Positions 16,884-25,805 of a stretch of DNA of 64,000 nt are shown one piece after another. The notes below the pieces were generated by a model. The model ran no database searches and was not told the origin of the DNA. It saw nothing but the letters and a program-made list of their open reading frames with translations. The first letter of the stretch is position 1, and each line of letters starts with the position of its first letter. The stretch covers positions 124,001 to 188,000 of the forward strand of contig NZ_RBVZ01000001.1 in NCBI RefSeq assembly GCF_004000435.1, given 5' to 3'. The position numbers and the translations under genes are program-made. Origin of the DNA: Alexandriicola marinus. Lineage in GTDB: Bacteria; Pseudomonadota; Alphaproteobacteria; Rhodobacterales; Rhodobacteraceae.

Positions 16884-17828
16884 GTGGATGCGATCCGATG
16901 GGTTCAGAACCGTCACATGGGGACATCTGTCGACAATTCATCAAACCGGCCCGTTGCGGGCGTGATCTGGATGCTTGTGACCGGGCTGAACTTCGTCGCG
17001 GTCACGGCGATCGTGAAATACCTCGGCGATGACATTCCGCCGGCGCAATCGGCCTTCCTGCGCTATGTGCTGGGCCTGGTGTTCCTTCTGCCGATGATCC
17101 GCTCGATCCGGAGCGCGCATCTCACGAAACGGCAGCTTGGCCTGTTCACCCTGCGCGGCCTGACCCATGCCATGGCGGTGATCCTGTGGTTCTTTGCGAT
17201 GACGCGGATCCCGCTCGCCGATCTGACGGCGATGAATTACCTCAACCCCGTCTACGTGACGATCCTGGCCGCCATTGTGCTGGGCGAGGGCCTGCCGCCC
17301 CGGCGGCTGGCGGCGGTGATCGTGGCGTTGCTTGGCGCGCTCGTCATCCTCAGGCCCGGGATGCGCGCGATCGAGCCCGGGCATATCGCGATGCTCGGCA
17401 CCGCAGCGCTGTTCGCGGTGGGTTACCTGACGGCCAAGATCCTGTCGACGGAGGTGCCCGCCTCCGTTGTGGTGGGCATGCTCAACATCATCGTGACGAT
17501 TGCGCTTCTGCCCTTTGCGCTGGCGGTCTGGGTCACCCCGGACCTGACCGATCTGATGTGGCTGTTCCTCGTGGCCTGTTTCGCGACGGCGGGACATTTC
17601 TCGATGACATTCGCCTTTGCCGCGGCGCCGCTTACCGTGACGCAGCCGGTGACCTTCCTGCAATTGGTCTGGGCTGTGCTGCTGGGTGCGATCGTCTTTG
17701 GCGAACCGATCGACGCGATGGTGATCGTGGGCGGGACCATGATCCTTGCCGCCGTCAGCTTCATCACATGGCGCGAAGCGCTGGCCCGCCGCCAGATCAC
17801 GCCCGCCGTGCCCGACACCAAGGTCTAG
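16884..17828 (+). CDS. EamA/DMT-superfamily transporter
   Basis: A 314-residue protein with ten hydrophobic segments and two EamA repeats (first repeat FLRYVLGLVFLLPMI, then LADLTAMNYLNPVYVTILAA; second repeat ending GGTMILAAVSFITWR). It is similar to riboflavin/S-adenosylmethionine-type or unassigned Rhodobacterales DMT proteins; substrate unknown. I use GTG 16884 because GAGG at 16874-16877 is well placed; an internal ATG at 16917 lacks a site. Its stop overlaps the stop of the convergent gene by 3 bp. Confidence 0.82.
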   Translation: MDAIRWVQNRHMGTSVDNSSNRPVAGVIWMLVTGLNFVAVTAIVKYLGDDIPPAQSAFLRYVLGLVFLLPMIRSIRSAHLTKRQLGLFTLRGLTHAMAVILWFFAMTRIPLADLTAMNYLNPVYVTILAAIVLGEGLPPRRLAAVIVALLGALVILRPGMRAIEPGHIAMLGTAALFAVGYLTAKILSTEVPASVVVGMLNIIVTIALLPFALAVWVTPDLTDLMWLFLVACFATAGHFSMTFAFAAAPLTVTQPVTFLQLVWAVLLGAIVFGEPIDAMVIVGGTMILAAVSFITWREALARRQITPAVPDTKV

Positions 17829-18412
17829 CCCGCGTCCTCATCGAGGGCACGGGCCAGCGGCCGGGTCGCGGCCTCCTTTGTCGAGGGCAGGTTCGCCGCC
17901 ACGATACCCCCGCCCATGAGGAAGATCGCGCCGCCGATGGCCAGACCCTGAACCACGCCGCCCTCGGCGATCAGGATCGCGGCGGCCACGCCGCCCATGA
18001 TCGCGAGCGTTGCGCCAAGGGCCACCATCACCGTCGAGATGCCGCGGGATTCACCCATGGAATAGGGCAGGTCGGGGCTGATCTCGGACAGGCGCCGCAG
18101 GGTGTGGACGATGATCGTCGTGATATCCCTGAGCGGTTCGGACGGGCCGCGAACCGGGTGGTTGATCTCCAGCCGCCGGGTCGTGTCGGGATCTGTGGTC
18201 AGTTCAAGCCGCATCATGATCTGCCCGCCCATCGTATGGTGCACCAGCCGGACGGCCGTCACCTCCGGCAGTTCAAGCCGCCAGATCTCGGCCCCATCGG
18301 CGCGGGCGAGCGTCAGCAGGTCGGCGTCGAGCGTCGCCGTCACCTCTCCTCGGGCAGGCGCCGGGTGCCAGCTTCGTGTGAGGGTCTCTTCGGGCGTATC
18401 GTCGATGGTCAT
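17825..18412 (-). CDS. Hypothetical membrane protein with two C-terminal helices
   Basis: A 195-residue protein not recognised as a named family. Residues 1-120 are soluble, with alternating beta-like strands (WRLELPEVTAVRLVHH) that resemble a PH-like or bacterial PH-type fold. Two adjacent membrane helices follow (about 127-150 and 153-173), and the tail is charged. The gene lies 20 bp downstream of choV on the same strand, so it may be the last gene of the choXWV transcript; a role in choline transport is not evident. Confidence 0.65.
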   Translation of the reverse strand: MTIDDTPEETLTRSWHPAPARGEVTATLDADLLTLARADGAEIWRLELPEVTAVRLVHHTMGGQIMMRLELTTDPDTTRRLEINHPVRGPSEPLRDITTIIVHTLRRLSEISPDLPYSMGESRGISTVMVALGATLAIMGGVAAAILIAEGGVVQGLAIGGAIFLMGGGIVAANLPSTKEAATRPLARALDEDAG

Positions 18413-18432
18413 GCTGGCCTTTCCGGACGGGC

Positions 18433-19437
18433 TCAGCCGCCCAGACGATGTAGAAGCGAGGCCTGCGTGATCCGCCCGATGGGCTGGCCGTCCTCGATTA
18501 CCGAAAACCCTGTCTCATCGATCGAGGAGATGATCTCCATCACCGGCGTCTCGGACGAGACGGCCGGCGCGGTGCTGGGCCCGTCGATCATCACGTCGCG
18601 GGCGGTCAGCACGCCGAGCGGGTTCATATGCGCCACGAAGTCGGCGACATAGTCATTCGCGGGATCGGTGAAGATCTCGCGCGGGGTGCCGCATTGCACG
18701 ATCCGGCCGCCCTCCATGATGGCGATCCGGTTGCCGATCTTGAACGCCTCGTCGAGGTCGTGGCTCACGAAGATGATCGTTCGGCCGCGCTTGCGCTGCA
18801 ACTCGAGCAATTCGTCCTGAAGGCGGGTCCGGATCAGCGGATCGAGGGCCGAGAACGGCTCATCCATCAGAAGGATCGGCGCATCGGTTGTGAAGGCGCG
18901 GGCAAGGCCCACGCGCTGCTGCATCCCTCCCGAAAGCTCCGCCACCAGCGCATCGGCCCGGTCGGCCAGTCCCACAAGCTCCAGTTCTTCGTCGACACGG
19001 GCCGTGCGCTCTGCCCGCGACATGCCGGCAAGTTCCAGCCCGAGGCCCACGTTGTCGCGGACGCTGCGCCACGGCAGAAGGCCGAATTGCTGAAACACCA
19101 TCGCCACGTCATGCAGGCGCAGGCTGCGCAGGGTCCGCCCCTTGGCCTGCGTCACGCTTGTCATGCCCGAACGGGTCTTGATCCGCACGTCGCCGCGCAC
19201 GACCGGGTTGAGCCCGTTGACCGCCCGAAGAAGCGTCGATTTTCCGGACCCCGACAGCCCCATCAACACGAGGATCTCGCCGTCTTCGACAGACAGGGTG
19301 CAATCGTGCACGCCCAGAACCTGATCGCAGGCCTGTTGAATCTCGGCCCGGCTCTTGCCGGCATCCATCAGCGGTAGCGCCTCTTCGGGGCGGGCTCCGA
19401 AGACGATGGAAACCGCGTCGAATTCGACCGCGCTCAT
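18433..19437 (-). CDS. choV: Choline ABC transporter, ATP-binding subunit
   Basis: A 334-residue ProV/OpuAA-type ATPase. Walker A is GLSGSGKST at residues 60-68, the signature is LSGGMQQRVGLARA, Walker B is ILLMDEPFSALD, and a CBS-like region (TARDVMIDGP onward) fills the C-terminus. These subunits power quaternary-ammonium uptake across the inner membrane; the CBS region may sense ionic strength. It overlaps choW by 4 nt. Assignment as choline rather than betaine specific rests on the neighbouring bet genes and the binding protein. Confidence 0.92.
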   Translation of the reverse strand: MSAVEFDAVSIVFGARPEEALPLMDAGKSRAEIQQACDQVLGVHDCTLSVEDGEILVLMGLSGSGKSTLLRAVNGLNPVVRGDVRIKTRSGMTSVTQAKGRTLRSLRLHDVAMVFQQFGLLPWRSVRDNVGLGLELAGMSRAERTARVDEELELVGLADRADALVAELSGGMQQRVGLARAFTTDAPILLMDEPFSALDPLIRTRLQDELLELQRKRGRTIIFVSHDLDEAFKIGNRIAIMEGGRIVQCGTPREIFTDPANDYVADFVAHMNPLGVLTARDVMIDGPSTAPAVSSETPVMEIISSIDETGFSVIEDGQPIGRITQASLLHRLGG

Positions 19438-20264
19438 TTGTTGACCCTCAGCATGCGATCCAGAAGGATCGCGACCACGACGATCACGAAGCCCGATTCA
19501 AAGCCCAGCCCGGTATTCACGGTGTTCAGCGCCCGGATCACCGGCACGCCCAGCCCCGAGGCACCCACGAGGGCCGCGATCACCACCATCGACAGCGAGA
19601 GCATGATCGTCTGGTTGAGACCGGCCATGATCTGCGGCAGGGCCGAGGGCAGTTCGACCTTCCACAACAGCTGCTGTTTCGTGGCGCCGAATGCCTGTGC
19701 GGCCTCGATCAGGGCCGTGGGCGTCGACTTGATGCCCAGCGTCGTCAGCCGGATCGGGGCGGGCAGGACGAAGATCACCGTCGCGATCAGCCCCGGCACC
19801 ATCCCGATTCCAAAGAACACGATGGCCGGGATCAGGTAGACGAAGGTCGGCAGCGTCTGCATCAGGTCGAGCACGGGAACAAGCGCCCGGTTCAGCCGCG
19901 GTCTGTGGGCCGCGGCGATCCCGATCGGAACGCCAAGCCCCATGCACACCACGCAGGCCGACAGCACAAGCGTCAGGCTTTCCAGCGTCTCGTCCCAATA
20001 GCCCTGGTTGAGAATGAACAGGAACCCGAGAACCACCAGAAGCGGTGTCTTCCAGGTGCGCTGGAGCGCAAACGTCAGCCCGGCGAATGCCGCGATGATG
20101 ATCAGCGGATGCGGCGTTTCGAGGACCCAGAGGATCGCGTCGATCAGCGCCTCCATCGCATCGGCCAGCGCATCGAACAGGAATGAGAAATTGTCGTTGA
20201 GCCAATCGAACCCGGCCTCGGCCCAATCGCCGACGGGTATCTTGTTTTCAGTGAGCCAATTCAT
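19434..20264 (-). CDS. choW: Choline ABC transporter, permease subunit
   Basis: A 276-residue ProW-type permease. The N-terminus MNWLTENKIPVGDWAEAGFD is typical of ChoW; a cluster of membrane helices follows, with the ABC-coupling loop (EAAQAFGATKQQLLWKVELP). I chose ATG 20264; an in-frame TTG at 20279 would add five residues but matches the family less well, and neither has a strong ribosome site. A strong hairpin lies just upstream, between choX and choW, which may lower permease output relative to the binding protein. Confidence 0.9.
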   Translation of the reverse strand: MNWLTENKIPVGDWAEAGFDWLNDNFSFLFDALADAMEALIDAILWVLETPHPLIIIAAFAGLTFALQRTWKTPLLVVLGFLFILNQGYWDETLESLTLVLSACVVCMGLGVPIGIAAAHRPRLNRALVPVLDLMQTLPTFVYLIPAIVFFGIGMVPGLIATVIFVLPAPIRLTTLGIKSTPTALIEAAQAFGATKQQLLWKVELPSALPQIMAGLNQTIMLSLSMVVIAALVGASGLGVPVIRALNTVNTGLGFESGFVIVVVAILLDRMLRVNK

Positions 20265-20281
20265 CTTGGGGTCGGGCAACG

Positions 20282-20313
20282 GGCGTGGCGGCGCACCTTT
20301 GCGCCGCCACGCC
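20282..20313 (-). promoter_or_regulatory. 14-bp intercistronic hairpin between choX and choW
   Basis: GGCGTGGCGGCGCA pairs perfectly with TGCGCCGCCACGCC around a 4-nt loop. No T-run follows in the direction of transcription, so full termination is unlikely. Such stem-loops behind binding-protein genes commonly protect the 3' end of the upstream message and give more binding protein than membrane components. The position, 9 bp after the choX stop and 2-18 bp before choW, fits that role. Confidence 0.6.
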
Positions 20314-20321
20314 TGAGTGCC

Positions 20322-21245
20322 TTACATCGCGAGCTTGGCTTCGACCGCGGCGACGGCGTCGCCGCCATCCTTCGTGGTCACGCCGTCAAGCCAGCCCATC
20401 CATGCATCGGTATTGGCGGCAAGCCAGGCGCTGGCCGCATCCGCCGGATCCTCGCCATCGTTGAGGATCGCGCCCATGATCTCGTTCTCCATCGCAAGCG
20501 AGAATTCGAGATTGTTCAGAAGGGCGCCGACGTTCGGGCAGGCCTCGGAAAATCCCGCGCTGGTGTTGGTATAGACCGTGGCCCCACCGAGGTTGGGGCC
20601 GAACCAATCGTCCCCGCCGGTCAGGTAGGTCAGATCGAAGTTGGCGTTCATCGGGTGGGGCTCCCAGCCAAGGAACACGATCGGTTCGTCCCGGCCCGTG
20701 GCCCGGTCGACCTGCGCCAGCATCCCCTGTTCCGAGCTTTCGACAACTTCGAACCCTTCGAGGCCAAAGGCGTTGTCCGCGATCATGTCCATGATCAGGC
20801 GGTTGCCGTCGTTGCCCGGCTCGATTCCGTAGATCTTGCCGTCGAGCGCGTCGGCATTGGCGGCGATCGCGTCAAAGCTGTCGATGCCGAGGGCCGCGCC
20901 CGCGGCATTGGTCGCCAGCGTGTATTTCGCGCCTTCAAGGTTCGCGCGGACGGACACGACCGTCCCGGCCTCGCGATAGGGGGCGATATCGGCCTCCATC
21001 GTGGGCATCCAGTTGCCAAGGAAGATGTCGACGTCGCCTTCGGCGAGCGAAATGTAGGTCACCGGGACCGACAGCACCTTGATATCGGTCTCGTAGCCGA
21101 GCGCCTCGAGGATGGTGGTCGTCGCCGCGGTGGTTGCCGTGATGTCGGTCCAGCCGACATCCGAAAAGGTGATCGTGTCGCAATCGGCAAGCGCGGGTGC
21201 GGCCGCGCAGATCGCGATGGCCGAAAGTGTCGTGCGCAGGGTCAT
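20322..21245 (-). CDS. choX: Choline ABC transporter, periplasmic substrate-binding protein
   Basis: A 307-residue OpuAC-type binding protein. A signal peptide (hydrophobic ATAICAAAPALA-like core, cleavage after ALA near residue 20) precedes DCDTITFSDVGWTD. Aromatic residues likely to cage the quaternary ammonium are present in GWTDI, FLGNWMPTM and FLGWEPHPMN. I chose ATG 21245 because AGGAGGG lies just upstream and a signal peptide starts there; the longer frame from 21287 would prefix a charged tail. It heads the choXWV operon and is divergent from betI. Confidence 0.92.
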   Translation of the reverse strand: MTLRTTLSAIAICAAAPALADCDTITFSDVGWTDITATTAATTTILEALGYETDIKVLSVPVTYISLAEGDVDIFLGNWMPTMEADIAPYREAGTVVSVRANLEGAKYTLATNAAGAALGIDSFDAIAANADALDGKIYGIEPGNDGNRLIMDMIADNAFGLEGFEVVESSEQGMLAQVDRATGRDEPIVFLGWEPHPMNANFDLTYLTGGDDWFGPNLGGATVYTNTSAGFSEACPNVGALLNNLEFSLAMENEIMGAILNDGEDPADAASAWLAANTDAWMGWLDGVTTKDGGDAVAAVEAKLAM

Positions 21246-21274
21246 CGGTGTCTCCCTCCTGGGGTTGTTTCTTG

Positions 21275-21288
21275 ATTGACGGGTCAAT
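21275..21288. promoter_or_regulatory. Candidate BetI operator in the choX-betI intergenic region
   Basis: ATTGAC-GG-GTCAAT is a perfect inverted repeat, and with flanks TTG and AAA the symmetry extends further. It lies 30 bp upstream of choX and 133 bp before betI. BetI repressors of proteobacteria bind palindromes built on ATTGA/TCAAT half-sites and release DNA on choline. The position would allow control of both divergent units. Binding is inferred. Confidence 0.5.
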
Positions 21289-21420
21289 AAAGATCCGTTT
21301 CATTCCATCTGACAAGCCCGGCCCGAGAGCGCGGACCTGCCTTGCAGGGAGCCTATACGGGCAAAGTGCACTGTGAAAGCGGCGAAATAAGTCCGAACCA
21401 ATTGTTCCGAAAGGATCGAC

Positions 21421-22005
21421 ATGCCGAAATTGGGAATGGAGCCGATCCGGCGCGCGGCGCTGGTCAAGGCCACGATCGAAGAGATCGGAGCGCAAGGCTC
21501 GCTGGACGTGACGGTCGGTCAGATCGCGCGGCGGGCGGGCATGTCCTCGGCGCTGGCGCATCACTATTTCGGCGGGAAAGAGCAGATCTTTCTGGCTGCG
21601 ATGCGGCATATCCTGTCGACCTACAGCGCCGAGGTGCGCGGCGCGCTGTCGATGGCGACCGACCCGCGGTCGCGGGTCGAGGCGGTGATCCGGGCAGGGT
21701 TTAGCACATCGAATTTCCGGCCCGAAGTCGTTGCCGCCTGGCTGAATTTCTATGTGCTGGCACAGACATCGCCTGATGCGGCGCGCCTGCTGTCGATCTA
21801 TTACGCGCGGCTTCGGTCGAACCTATGCCATGGGTTGCGCCCGCTTGTGGGCGACAGGGCGCCCGAAATCGCCGGGCGGATCGGTGCGATGATCGACGGG
21901 CTCTATCTGCGGCAGGGTCTGGGGCAGGGGCTGCCCTCGGGCGAGGGGACGATCGGACAGGTGGTGCATCTGCTCGATCTCGAACTGGGGGCGGCGCAGT
22001 CATGA
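21421..22005 (+). CDS. betI: Transcriptional repressor BetI (TetR family)
   Basis: A 194-residue TetR regulator. The N-terminal HTH (IGAQGSLDVTVGQIARRAGM, then SSALAHHYFGGKEQIF) matches BetI closely, including the start PKLGMEPIRRAALVKATIEE. BetI senses choline and controls betaine synthesis and choline uptake. AAAGGA lies upstream of the ATG. The stop overlaps the betC start (ATGA), so the regulator is cotranscribed with the catabolic genes. Confidence 0.94.
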   Translation: MPKLGMEPIRRAALVKATIEEIGAQGSLDVTVGQIARRAGMSSALAHHYFGGKEQIFLAAMRHILSTYSAEVRGALSMATDPRSRVEAVIRAGFSTSNFRPEVVAAWLNFYVLAQTSPDAARLLSIYYARLRSNLCHGLRPLVGDRAPEIAGRIGAMIDGLYLRQGLGQGLPSGEGTIGQVVHLLDLELGAAQS

Positions 22006-23510
22006 CCGCGCCGAACATCCTTATCCTGATGGTCGATCAGCTGAACGGCACGCTGTTCCCCGATGGGCCCGAGCCATGGCTGCACACGCCCAATCTGCGC
22101 GCTCTGGCGGAACGGTCGGTGCGGTTTTCCAACTGCTATACCGGCTCGCCGCTGTGTGCGCCGGGGCGGGCCTCGTTCATGTCGGGTCAATTGCCGCGCC
22201 GCACGCAAGTCTATGACAACGCGGCCGAATTCGCGTCATCCATCCCGACCTATGCCCATCACCTGCGCCGTGCGGGATATCTGACCTGTCTGTCGGGCAA
22301 GATGCATTTCGTGGGGCCCGATCAACTTCATGGTTTCGAAGAGCGGCTGACGACGGACATCTACCCCGCGGATTTCGGCTGGACCCCGGATTATCGCAAA
22401 CCGGGCGAACGGATCGACTGGTGGTATCACAACCTCGGTTCCGTCACCGGGGCGGGCGTGGCCGAGATCACGAACCAGCTGGAATATGATGACGAGGTCG
22501 CCTCGAACGCGATCCACCGGATCTATGACCTGTCGCGCGGACATGACCCCCGGCCCTGGTGCCTGACGGTCAGTTTCACGCATCCCCACGACCCCTACGT
22601 CGCGCGGCGCCGGTTCTGGGACCTCTACGACGACTGCGATCACCTCGAACCGACGGTCGGAGCGATTGACTATTCCGAACATGACGCGCACTCGCAGCGG
22701 CTGTTCGAGGCCAATGACTATCAGAATTTCGATATCACCTCCGAAGACGTCCGCCGGAGCCGCCAGGCCTATTTTGCCAACATCTCCTATCTCGACGACA
22801 AGATCGGCCAGATCCTTCAGGTGCTGGACGAGACCCGGCAGGAGGCGATTGTCCTGTTCGTCTCGGACCACGGCGACATGCTGGGCGAGCGGGGCCTGTG
22901 GTTCAAGATGTCGTTCCGCGAAGGTTCGGCCCGGGTGCCGCTGATGATCGCAGCGCCGGGGCTCGCGCCCGGACGGATCGACACGCCGGTCTCGACGATC
23001 GACGTCCTGCCGACGCTGGCCGAGCTTGCGCAGGTGGATCTGACCGAGGTCGCGCCATGGACCGATGGCCAGAGCCTCGTTTCGCTTGCAGGTGGGACAG
23101 AGCGGACAACCCCGGTCTTGATGGAATACGCGGCCGAAGGCTCGAACGCGCCGCTTGTGGGCATCCGCCACGGCCGGTGGAAATACATCCGCTGCGAGCT
23201 TGATCCCGAACAGCTGTTCGATCTCGAGGCCGACCCGCACGAGATGACGAACCGCGCCGCTGATCGCGATTGCGCGACGATCCTTGCCGAAATGCGCGGC
23301 ATTGCAGACGCCAAATGGGACCTTGCGGCCTATGACGCCGAAGTCCGCGAAAGCCAGGCCCGCCGCTGGGTCGTCTACCCGGCTTTGCGCAACGGCGCCT
23401 ATTACCCATGGGATCACCAGCCCCTGCGCCGCGCATCCGAGAGGTTCATGCGCAATCACATGGACCTCAACGTGCTGGAAGAAAACCAACGCTTCCCGCG
23501 CGGGGAATGA
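22002..23510 (+). CDS. betC: Choline-sulfatase
   Basis: A 502-residue type I sulfatase that hydrolyses choline-O-sulfate to choline and sulfate. The formylglycine-forming motif is LCAPGRASFMSG with Cys52, preceded by the metal-site VDQLNG (Asp12); the second metal cluster is SDHGDMLGERGLWFK. The C-terminus (WDHQPLRRASERFMRNH) is the conserved BetC tail that closes the active site. No signal peptide is present, in keeping with cytoplasmic BetC. It overlaps betI by 4 nt. Confidence 0.95.
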   Translation: MTAPNILILMVDQLNGTLFPDGPEPWLHTPNLRALAERSVRFSNCYTGSPLCAPGRASFMSGQLPRRTQVYDNAAEFASSIPTYAHHLRRAGYLTCLSGKMHFVGPDQLHGFEERLTTDIYPADFGWTPDYRKPGERIDWWYHNLGSVTGAGVAEITNQLEYDDEVASNAIHRIYDLSRGHDPRPWCLTVSFTHPHDPYVARRRFWDLYDDCDHLEPTVGAIDYSEHDAHSQRLFEANDYQNFDITSEDVRRSRQAYFANISYLDDKIGQILQVLDETRQEAIVLFVSDHGDMLGERGLWFKMSFREGSARVPLMIAAPGLAPGRIDTPVSTIDVLPTLAELAQVDLTEVAPWTDGQSLVSLAGGTERTTPVLMEYAAEGSNAPLVGIRHGRWKYIRCELDPEQLFDLEADPHEMTNRAADRDCATILAEMRGIADAKWDLAAYDAEVRESQARRWVVYPALRNGAYYPWDHQPLRRASERFMRNHMDLNVLEENQRFPRGE

Positions 23511-23613
23511 TCCCGCCCGACAATCACCCGTTGCCCGAGGATACCGTCTTGCATAGCAAAGCCACCCGGCCCGATTTCTGCGTGTCCCTCCAGCCGCTTC
23601 CGGCGGTGCGGGG

Positions 23614-25269
23614 ATGAGGCAGGCCGATTACGTCATCGTCGGTGCCGGAAGCGCGGGCTGCGCGATGGCCTACCGGCTGTCGGAGGCCGGGCACCGGGTC
23701 ATCATCATCGAATATGGCGGCACCGATGCCGGCCCGTTCATCCGCATGCCGGCGGCACTCAGCTATCCGATGAACATGTCGCGCTATGACTGGGGGTACT
23801 CGTCCGAGCCCGAGCCGCATCTGGGCGGGCGCAGGTTGGCCTGCCCGCGCGGCAAGGTGATCGGCGGATCCTCGTCGATCAACGGCATGGTCTATGTGCG
23901 CGGCCATGCGCGCGATTTCGACCATTGGTCCGAAGTCGGTGCGCAGGGCTGGGCCTATGCGGATGTCGCGCCCTATTTCCGGCGCATGGAAACCTGGCAT
24001 GGCGGCACCGATCCCGATGGCGTGCGGGGCACCGATGGCCCGCTTCATATCAGCCGCGGCCCGCGGGACAACCCGCTGACCCGCGCCTTCGTCGAGGCGG
24101 GCGGGCAGGCGGGATACCAGCTGACCGACGATTACAATGGCCGCAAGCAGGAGGGCTTCGGGGCGTTCGAGGCCACGATCCACAACGGCGAACGCTGGTC
24201 GGCCGCGCGGGCCTATCTCGATCCCGCCCGCGCCAGCGGCCGGGTCGAGATCGTGCGCGGCCTTGCCCGCCGCGTGGTGATCGAGATGGGCCGGGCGACC
24301 GGTGTCGAGATCGGGAGCCGAAGGGGCGTCGAGACGATCCACGCCCGGCGCGAGGTCATCATCGCGGCCTCGGCCATCAATTCACCCAAACTGCTGATGC
24401 TGTCGGGGATCGGGCCGGCGCGGCATCTGGCCGAACACGGGATCGACATCGTGGCCGACCGGCCCGGTGTGGGGCAGAACCTTCAGGATCATCTGGAACT
24501 TTACGTGCAGATGTCGTCGGTGAAACCGGTCTCGCTCTATCGATACTGGAACCTTCTGGGCAAGGCGACATTGGGGGCGCAATGGCTGTTCACGCGCAAG
24601 GGGCTTGCCGCGTCGAACCAGTTCGAAAGCACCGGTTTCATTCGTTCGGCCCCGGGGGTCGATTATCCCGATCTGCAGTTTCATTTCCTGCCCATCGCCG
24701 TGCGCTACGACGGCAAGAGCGCGGTGCGCGGCCATGGATTTCAGGCCCATGTGGGGCCAATGCGGTCGCCGTCACGCGGCGAGATCAAGCTGAAGAGCGC
24801 CGATCCCGCCGCGCCACCGCGCATCTTTTTCAACTACATGAGCCACGAGGACGATTGGCGCGATTTCCGGCAGGGCATCAGGCTCACCCGCGAGATTTTC
24901 GCGCAGGCCGCTTTCGATCCCTATCGCGGCGTCGAGGTTCAGCCCGGAGAGGCCGTGCAGACCGATGACGAGCTGGATGATGCGATCCGCGAACATGCCG
25001 AAAGCGCCTATCATCCCTGCGGGACCTGCCGGATGGGGCGCGCCGACGATCCGCTGGCCGTGGTCGATCCGGAATGCCGGGTGATCGGTGTCGAGGGGTT
25101 GCGCGTCGCAGACAGCTCAATCTTTCCGCGCATCACCAATGGCAACCTCAACGGTCCGTCGATCATGGTCGGTGAAAAGGCCTCGGATCATATCCTTGGC
25201 CTCGATCCGCTGCCGCGAATGAATTCTGAGCCGTGGGTTCACCCGAATTGGGAAACCGAGCAGCGTTAG
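23614..25269 (+). CDS. betA: Choline dehydrogenase
   Basis: A 551-residue GMC oxidoreductase oxidising choline to betaine aldehyde. The FAD dinucleotide motif is [20 protein letters not shown] at the N-terminus, the GMC signatures are [14 protein letters not shown] and [17 protein letters not shown], and the C-terminal active site is [12 protein letters not shown] followed by [16 protein letters not shown]. BetA is membrane-associated and passes electrons to the respiratory chain. It follows betC after 103 bp. The aldehyde dehydrogenase BetB is not next to it. The stop overlaps the convergent coxG-like gene by 4 bp. Confidence 0.94.
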   Translation: MRQADYVIVGAGSAGCAMAYRLSEAGHRVIIIEYGGTDAGPFIRMPAALSYPMNMSRYDWGYSSEPEPHLGGRRLACPRGKVIGGSSSINGMVYVRGHARDFDHWSEVGAQGWAYADVAPYFRRMETWHGGTDPDGVRGTDGPLHISRGPRDNPLTRAFVEAGGQAGYQLTDDYNGRKQEGFGAFEATIHNGERWSAARAYLDPARASGRVEIVRGLARRVVIEMGRATGVEIGSRRGVETIHARREVIIAASAINSPKLLMLSGIGPARHLAEHGIDIVADRPGVGQNLQDHLELYVQMSSVKPVSLYRYWNLLGKATLGAQWLFTRKGLAASNQFESTGFIRSAPGVDYPDLQFHFLPIAVRYDGKSAVRGHGFQAHVGPMRSPSRGEIKLKSADPAAPPRIFFNYMSHEDDWRDFRQGIRLTREIFAQAAFDPYRGVEVQPGEAVQTDDELDDAIREHAESAYHPCGTCRMGRADDPLAVVDPECRVIGVEGLRVADSSIFPRITNGNLNGPSIMVGEKASDHILGLDPLPRMNSEPWVHPNWETEQR

Positions 25270-25742
25270 GCGGTGGCGGTATCTTCCGCCTGATCGCTGC
25301 CGCCGCCTTCGACCTCGGCCTGGAACCGGTCAAAGAACTGGTCGGCCATCTTGCGCGCAAAGCCCGAGATGATGCGGTTGCCAAGCTGGGCCAGTTTGCC
25401 GCCGACCTTGGCCTTGACGGCATAGGTCAACTCGGTCCCGCCCTCGACATCGGCGAGCGACACATCCGCCCCGCCATTGGCAAAGCCCGCAACGCCGCCC
25501 TTGCCCTCGCCCGAGATGGTATAGCTTTGTCCGGGCACGACATTCGACAGCTGCACGGCGCCCTTGAACGTGGCCTTCACCGGGCCGACCTTCTGGGTCA
25601 CGACCGCCTCGAACCCGTCGTCGGGGTTGCCTGTCAGGTCCGAACAACCCGGGATGCAGGCCTTGAGCGTCTCTGCGTCGTTCAGCTTTTCCCAGACCGT
25701 CGCACGGTCCGCCGCGATCACGCGGGTGCCATCCATTTCCAT
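25266..25742 (-). CDS. CoxG/SRPBCC-family protein
   Basis: A 158-residue SRPBCC-fold protein with the CoxG wording [33 protein letters not shown] and a glycine-rich [14 protein letters not shown]. CoxG-like proteins accompany CO dehydrogenase-type molybdenum hydroxylases and help recruit them to the membrane, but many are stand-alone. No xanthine- or CO-dehydrogenase genes are near, so its partner is unknown. GGGAGG lies upstream of ATG 25742. Confidence 0.85.
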   Translation of the reverse strand: MEMDGTRVIAADRATVWEKLNDAETLKACIPGCSDLTGNPDDGFEAVVTQKVGPVKATFKGAVQLSNVVPGQSYTISGEGKGGVAGFANGGADVSLADVEGGTELTYAVKAKVGGKLAQLGNRIISGFARKMADQFFDRFQAEVEGGGSDQAEDTATA

Positions 25743-25805
25743 GAGGCTTCCTCCCAGAATTCAGAGCCTTATCTATCGGCCCTGTGCCCGGCGAATGCAA
25801 GTCGA

